Virus record (IMG/VR): IMGVR_UViG_3300019730_000004
Location: 1-33,224 of that record
From: a virus
Strand: one strand, 5' to 3'
DNA length: 33,224 bases
In this document: in pieces, positions 30,612-33,224 of the stretch
How positions within the stretch are numbered: the stretch's first letter is position 1
Layout: the number at the start of each line of letters is the position of its first letter
The notes under the pieces: model-generated
The model's database searches: none
Told to the model about the DNA's origin: nothing
Seen by the model: the letters and a program-made list of their open reading frames with translations, nothing else
Position numbers and translations under genes: made by a program

Positions 30612-30902
30612 ATGGACAGCCTATTCAACCCAAACTGTGACGTAGTAGGAACGCTTTTAACAAGCATAATCAATTCAATGATGGTCTCTATACAGAATAA
30701 GGACATAGCCTCGTATAAAGCGGCCCTTAAAGCGATAGAGAACTACAAATTGCTTGACGGAAGCCATGCGGTAGGATTAATAGAGTTAAAGCAACACGCA
30801 GCAGAGGAACGCAAGATAATAGCCCGAAGGGTGGCGTTGTACGGCTGTGAGGTAAGGAACGATGTAACCGGAGTTGACAATAAGATTGATGTGAAAGGGT
30901 GA
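30612..30902 (+). CDS. Helical protein of unknown function (96 aa)
   Basis: An N-terminal segment NPNCDVVGTLLTSIINSMMV is followed by a charged helical middle and a C terminus with two Cys. The ribosome site is weak (GAAAGAAGATG). It is 47 bases after the methyltransferase and 4 bases before the next gene. Not recognised. Confidence 0.6.
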   Translation: MDSLFNPNCDVVGTLLTSIINSMMVSIQNKDIASYKAALKAIENYKLLDGSHAVGLIELKQHAAEERKIIARRVALYGCEVRNDVTGVDNKIDVKG

Positions 30903-30906
30903 TGGG

Positions 30907-31167
30907 ATGAAAGTAAAGGTAAAGGTAAGTGGAAAAGGTAAACCATTAGGCATTAGATATAAATTGTTAAAAGAAGATTACACAAAAGAGATAGAATTGT
31001 GTACATGTCCTGAACTTAATGGAGTTATTTCAATTAATGGTAATTTAGTAACTGTTATTGATATTATTGTAGCAGAAGATAATGTGTATATAAGGATTAA
31101 CGCTGGAGGTAGGGGATGTGTGAAAAATTGGTTTGAAGAACTATTTATAGCTGACAACACCGACTGA
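30907..31167 (+). CDS. Small beta-rich protein of unknown function (86 aa)
   Basis: Starts MKVKVKVSGKGKPLGIRYKL. Alternating hydrophobic strands (GVISINGNLVTVIDIIVA; NVYIRINAGGRGC) suggest a small beta barrel. AAGGGTGATGG lies just upstream. Role unknown. Confidence 0.62.
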   Translation: MKVKVKVSGKGKPLGIRYKLLKEDYTKEIELCTCPELNGVISINGNLVTVIDIIVAEDNVYIRINAGGRGCVKNWFEELFIADNTD

Positions 31168-31190
31168 GGCGGTAAGGAAGGATGGACGGT

Positions 31191-31556
31191 ATGAAATTAT
31201 ATGCAGTAGCAAGAGGACACAAAACAGGAGTATTTGACAACTGGGAAGAGACACAGGAAGCGACTAAGGGTTATCCTGATGCCAAGTTCAAGAAGGTTAA
31301 GACTTTTGAAGAGGGCGAAGAGTTCATCAAAAAGTTTGGCGTTGAGCGTCAAGACAAGAAGGATTTATTCTCAAGACAAGAAGTGGTTGCAAGTGAGTTC
31401 AAAGTAATAGTCAAAAGTACTGGAATTAATCATAACGAAATAGTTGATAAGATACGTTTAGAAACAAACAACTTATATGAAGTTATTGCACAAGACATTG
31501 GTGGTAATAAATGGGCGCTTGACATTGAGATAACTCCATCATATCAAAAAGAATAG
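31191..31556 (+). CDS. Viroplasmin / RNase HI N-terminal-domain protein (121 aa)
   Basis: The first 45 residues (KLYAVARGHKTGVFDNWEET ... GYPDAKFKKVKTFEEGEEFI) are the caulimovirus viroplasmin domain that binds RNA-DNA hybrids and normally sits in front of RNase HI. No RNase H domain follows; the last 60 residues are a different small alpha/beta segment with no catalytic carboxylates recognisable. The start at 31191 is preferred over 31182 because GGAAGG lies nine bases upstream of it. Confidence 0.75.
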   Translation: MKLYAVARGHKTGVFDNWEETQEATKGYPDAKFKKVKTFEEGEEFIKKFGVERQDKKDLFSRQEVVASEFKVIVKSTGINHNEIVDKIRLETNNLYEVIAQDIGGNKWALDIEITPSYQKE

Positions 31557-31594
31557 TTGGCCTGTAAATACGTATTAGAAGGAGAAGATGACTG

Positions 31595-31810
31595 ATGAAT
31601 AAAATCGTAGTAGAGTTTGAATGTCCAAGATGCAATGAAAAAGGTGCTATCAACGAAGACGGGAAAGTTGAAGGTAATAATTTTGCGTTTGAATCATATG
31701 CACACATACCTATATTTAGGTGCCTAGCTTGCGATACGACCGACAGTGAATTGGCAAAACAAGTTATTAAGGAGTTCAATAAAAAGCAGGAAGGAAAAGC
31801 CAATGAGTAA
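31595..31810 (+). CDS. Zinc-ribbon protein (71 aa)
   Basis: CPRC ... CLAC separated by about 30 residues give a zinc ribbon, followed by a helical lysine-rich end. GAAGGAG lies 9 bases before the ATG. The next start lies inside its last codons. Function unknown. Confidence 0.68.
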   Translation: MNKIVVEFECPRCNEKGAINEDGKVEGNNFAFESYAHIPIFRCLACDTTDSELAKQVIKEFNKKQEGKANE

Positions 31811-32126
31811 AGTATACCAGTTTGAAGTACCGGAAGAGATAACGAACTGCGCAAAATGTAAAATAGGAACCGATAGAAGATGTGACCATTCAGTATGCAA
31901 CATAACCGGAAATGTTCAAAAGTATTCGCACTGGGCAAAAGAGCCACCAACCGACTGCCCACTGACATTAGTAGAGACTAGAAGCGTGGCTGAGATTATG
32001 GCAGAGAAACAAGAAAATTGGAGGCTCGCTAATAAATGGTATGAAAAAGCTAGGAATGTATCAATTATACACGAGGCTAAGGCGCAGGCCCTTGAGTGGG
32101 TACTAAAGGAGGACGTGAAGGAATGA
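31803..32126 (+). CDS. Cysteine-rich small protein (107 aa)
   Basis: Starts MSKVYQFEVPEEITNCAKCK, with further Cys and His in RRCDHSVCN and a single Cys in TDCPLTLVE: a probable zinc-binding N-terminal domain followed by a helical C terminus. The ATG at 31803 has GGAAGG upstream and overlaps the previous gene. Not recognised. Confidence 0.65.
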   Translation: MSKVYQFEVPEEITNCAKCKIGTDRRCDHSVCNITGNVQKYSHWAKEPPTDCPLTLVETRSVAEIMAEKQENWRLANKWYEKARNVSIIHEAKAQALEWVLKEDVKE

Positions 32127-32317
32127 AGATAGAATTTGTAAAGGGTCTTAAAGCTATTCTAAGCGACGGCAGCGACGTAGACATAACAACCATAGCCGGA
32201 AACCCCAGGGTGGGCTGTACGGTGGCACAGGAAGACGGTAAGTGGAAGGTTACAGGGAACAACGTAGATGCTAACTGTGTGAATGGCGTGTGTGATGCAT
32301 GGAAGGGGGCGAAGTGA
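32123..32317 (+). CDS. Small protein of unknown function (64 aa)
   Basis: Starts MKIEFVKGLKAILSDGSDVD and shows strands ending in VTGNNVDANC and a CVNGVCDAW end. GAAGG is only two bases from the ATG and GGAGG is further up. It overlaps the previous gene (ATGA). Not recognised. Confidence 0.6.
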   Translation: MKIEFVKGLKAILSDGSDVDITTIAGNPRVGCTVAQEDGKWKVTGNNVDANCVNGVCDAWKGAK

Positions 32318-32532
32318 TGAAGCCGGATTGGAATGATGCACCTGAGTGGGCGAACTACTTGGCAATGGATAAGGATCATGAATGGCATTGGTATGAAGAC
32401 GAGCCTGAAATTGCAAGTACATTTTGGCACTTTCGTAGGGGTAGATATGCTCATGCGCCATTGGATGCACGTGATAATTGGACTAAGTCAAGAGAGCAAC
32501 GCCCTTGTGATAAGGCTGAAAATGATGTATAA
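32317..32532 (+). CDS. Conserved small phage protein (71 aa)
   Basis: The pattern KPDWNDAPEWANYLAMDKDH then EWHWYEDEP is familiar from small early proteins of many tailed phages; function is unknown. GGGGGCGAAGTG precedes the ATG at 32317. The stop codon lies inside the -10 element of the promoter at 32505-32533. Confidence 0.72.
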   Translation: MKPDWNDAPEWANYLAMDKDHEWHWYEDEPEIASTFWHFRRGRYAHAPLDARDNWTKSREQRPCDKAENDV

Positions 32533-32533
32533 T
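32505..32533 (+). promoter_or_regulatory. Promoter of the large non-coding RNA region
   Basis: TTGTGA at 32505-32510, 17-base spacer, TATAAT at 32528-32533 (perfect -10). It overlaps the last 28 bases of the upstream gene and its stop. Expected start is about 32540. Confidence 0.75.
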
Positions 32534-32539
32534 AGACTT

Positions 32540-33072
32540 ACAGGGAATTTCAGTATCTTAGAGACCAATAAGCCGTAGCGTGAGCGTTATGCGTGGTGAA
32601 ACAAACAGCGCCTAGAGTTGTCAAAGGCTTTGGGCGTATTAGGGGTTAGTCGCTCCCTAGATATAGTATTGCGACAACTAATTAGGTGCCTGAAAGTTTA
32701 GAGTTAGATTACTCTCGGTGACGAAAGTCTTAAATTGAGGACAGCTGTATGGACAATTTAATATTATGTTGCATTTCTGTGGGATTTGTAAAAGTAGTGG
32801 CCCTTATATGAACAGAACACTACAAAGACTATCGCTTTGATGTTGGCCCCATTGGCTATAGTAAGCGTGAGTAAAGGTTGAAAAGATATATACCAATACA
32901 ACAACCAAAATAACGCAATGGGCGTATGGGTTGCATTTCTCGTTTTGCAGAGTATTGATTTGATAAGTATAGTTTCGAGTAGACAATAAGTGAACATGCT
33001 TTTAGTAATAGTTCTACCTGATTAATTAAACATAGGTTAAAAGCACCAGTCCAACTTTTACCTTTAGAGGAC
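32540..33072 (+). ncRNA. Large structured non-coding RNA candidate (about 530 nt)
   Basis: No credible gene on either strand, but many complementary segments. GCGCCTA (32608-32614) pairs with TAGGTGC (32683-32689) and encloses AGTTGTC (32616-32622) / GACAACT (32673-32679), which encloses AGGGG / TCCCT (32641-32658). Then AGAGT / ACTCT (32700-32715), a GAC-GAAA-GTC hairpin (32720-32729), TTAAATTG / CAATTTAA (32730-32761), GTAGTG / CACTAC (32794-32823), ACTATCGCTT against ATAGTAAGCG (32828-32867, order fits a pseudoknot), GGTTG / CAACC (32876-32906), and GCTTTTA-ACCT / AGGT-TAAAAGC (32998-33044). GTTGCATTTCT occurs twice (32768 and 32930). Consensus promoter in front, tRNA-like element behind. 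Comparable in size and context to phage ROOL/GOLLD RNAs; family unassigned. Confidence 0.65.
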
Positions 33073-33073
33073 A

Positions 33074-33142
33074 TATCTCATAGTTCAGTGGCAGAGCGGG
33101 CGCTTAGCGTCATGACGGATGGTTCGATTCCTCCTGGGATAT
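33074..33142 (+). tRNA. tRNA-like element that lacks the anticodon
   Basis: Acceptor stem TATCTCA (33074-33080) / TGGGATA (33135-33141, one T-G pair), TA linker, D arm GTTC-AGTGGCA-GAGC (33083-33097), one base, anticodon stem GGCGC (33099-33103) / GCGTC (33107-33111), a 5-6 base variable region, and a canonical T loop TTCGATT (33123-33129). The anticodon loop is only TTA: bases fit positions 32, 33 and 38, with the four bases holding the anticodon and position 37 missing. The T stem has two mismatches, or a one-base bulge if shifted. No CCA is encoded. Either a decoding-dead tRNA mimic, the 3' domain of the upstream RNA, or a local assembly error. Confidence 0.5.
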
Positions 33143-33224
33143 TACAATCATATAAAGGGGGTCTACGGACCTCCACTCTCCTTAAGCGATAGATTACACC
33201 AACCAACCAATAAAACCGCCTGTA
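33102..33224. repeat. Right copy of 123-bp terminal direct repeat
   Basis: Identical to positions 1-123. Shows that the window closes on itself. The repeat start falls exactly inside the anticodon stem of the tRNA-like element. Confidence 0.95.

Noticed and set aside
31483-31968. Minus-strand frame of 161 codons
   Set aside because: It lies opposite three well-supported plus-strand genes with ribosome sites and stop-start overlaps. No ribosome site and no sensible domain.
32764-33074. Minus-strand frames over the structured RNA region
   Set aside because: Three mutually overlapping frames without ribosome sites. The region is better explained as a plus-strand RNA with paired helices.
1-33224. 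Terminal repeat as attL/attR at a tRNA gene (prophage)
   Set aside because: A tRNA-like element overlaps the repeat, which would suit an attachment site, but no integrase or host flank is visible and the repeat is exactly a prefix-suffix match.

Overview
The window is a complete or nearly complete genome of a small tailed phage of a low-GC Firmicutes host, most likely Clostridia or Erysipelotrichia. The last 123 bases repeat the first 123 exactly, so the unique sequence is 33,101 bp on a circular map (or a linear molecule with a 123-bp terminal repeat). The host guess rests on the AT-rich sequence, strong AGGAGG-type ribosome sites, and Firmicutes phage families: XkdW/XkdX, an XhlA-like protein, a small holin, YopX, DUF1351 and a Lin1244/DUF4373-type replication protein. 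The virion genes point to a podovirus: portal, scaffold, capsid, neck adaptor, a beta-propeller-like tail hub, a fibre, and two large internal/ejection-type proteins. No tape measure, sheath or siphovirus tail tube is seen.

Layout. 154-828: three small genes. 829-5166: terminase small and large subunits and portal, with a coiled-coil gene and a membrane gene between them. 5167-7704: three small genes (two zinc-ribbon-like), then a scaffold, capsid and HeH/LEM block that has an intrinsic terminator on each side. 7771-18414: neck, tail, fibre and ejection proteins. 18404-20818: lysis region with its own promoter, holding membrane microproteins, an XhlA-like protein, a holin, an unusual subtilisin-like protein and an M15 endolysin. 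A bidirectional terminator at 20824-20842 separates this from the leftward early block. 20911-29178 (minus strand): YopX, DnaB-like helicase, Lin1244-type initiator, a small ribbon-helix-helix protein, a RecU-like nuclease with no normal start codon, zinc proteins, an HNH homing endonuclease with its own promoter, ERF annealing protein, DUF1351 and two HTH regulators. 29204-29340 is a divergent early control region with matching operators in both promoters. 29380-32532 (plus strand): small early genes, a cytosine-C5 methyltransferase and a viroplasmin-domain protein.

The most unusual part is 32505-33142. A consensus promoter overlaps the stop codon of the last gene and is followed by about 530 bases without a credible gene, packed with complementary segments (at least eight helices and a possible pseudoknot). 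This ends in a tRNA-like element that has canonical acceptor, D arm and T loop but appears to lack the anticodon. Context and size resemble the large ornate phage RNAs (ROOL/GOLLD type), which often sit beside tRNAs, but I cannot assign it to a family by eye.

How it works together: the divergent promoters drive early genes outward. The leftward operon supplies replication (initiator plus helicase, no polymerase, so host polymerase is used) and recombination (ERF, RecU-like). The rightward genes modify DNA and the host. Late genes build the capsid and tail and then lyse the cell. No integrase, excisionase or long CI-type repressor is visible, so a lytic lifestyle with a Cro-like early switch is the simplest reading.
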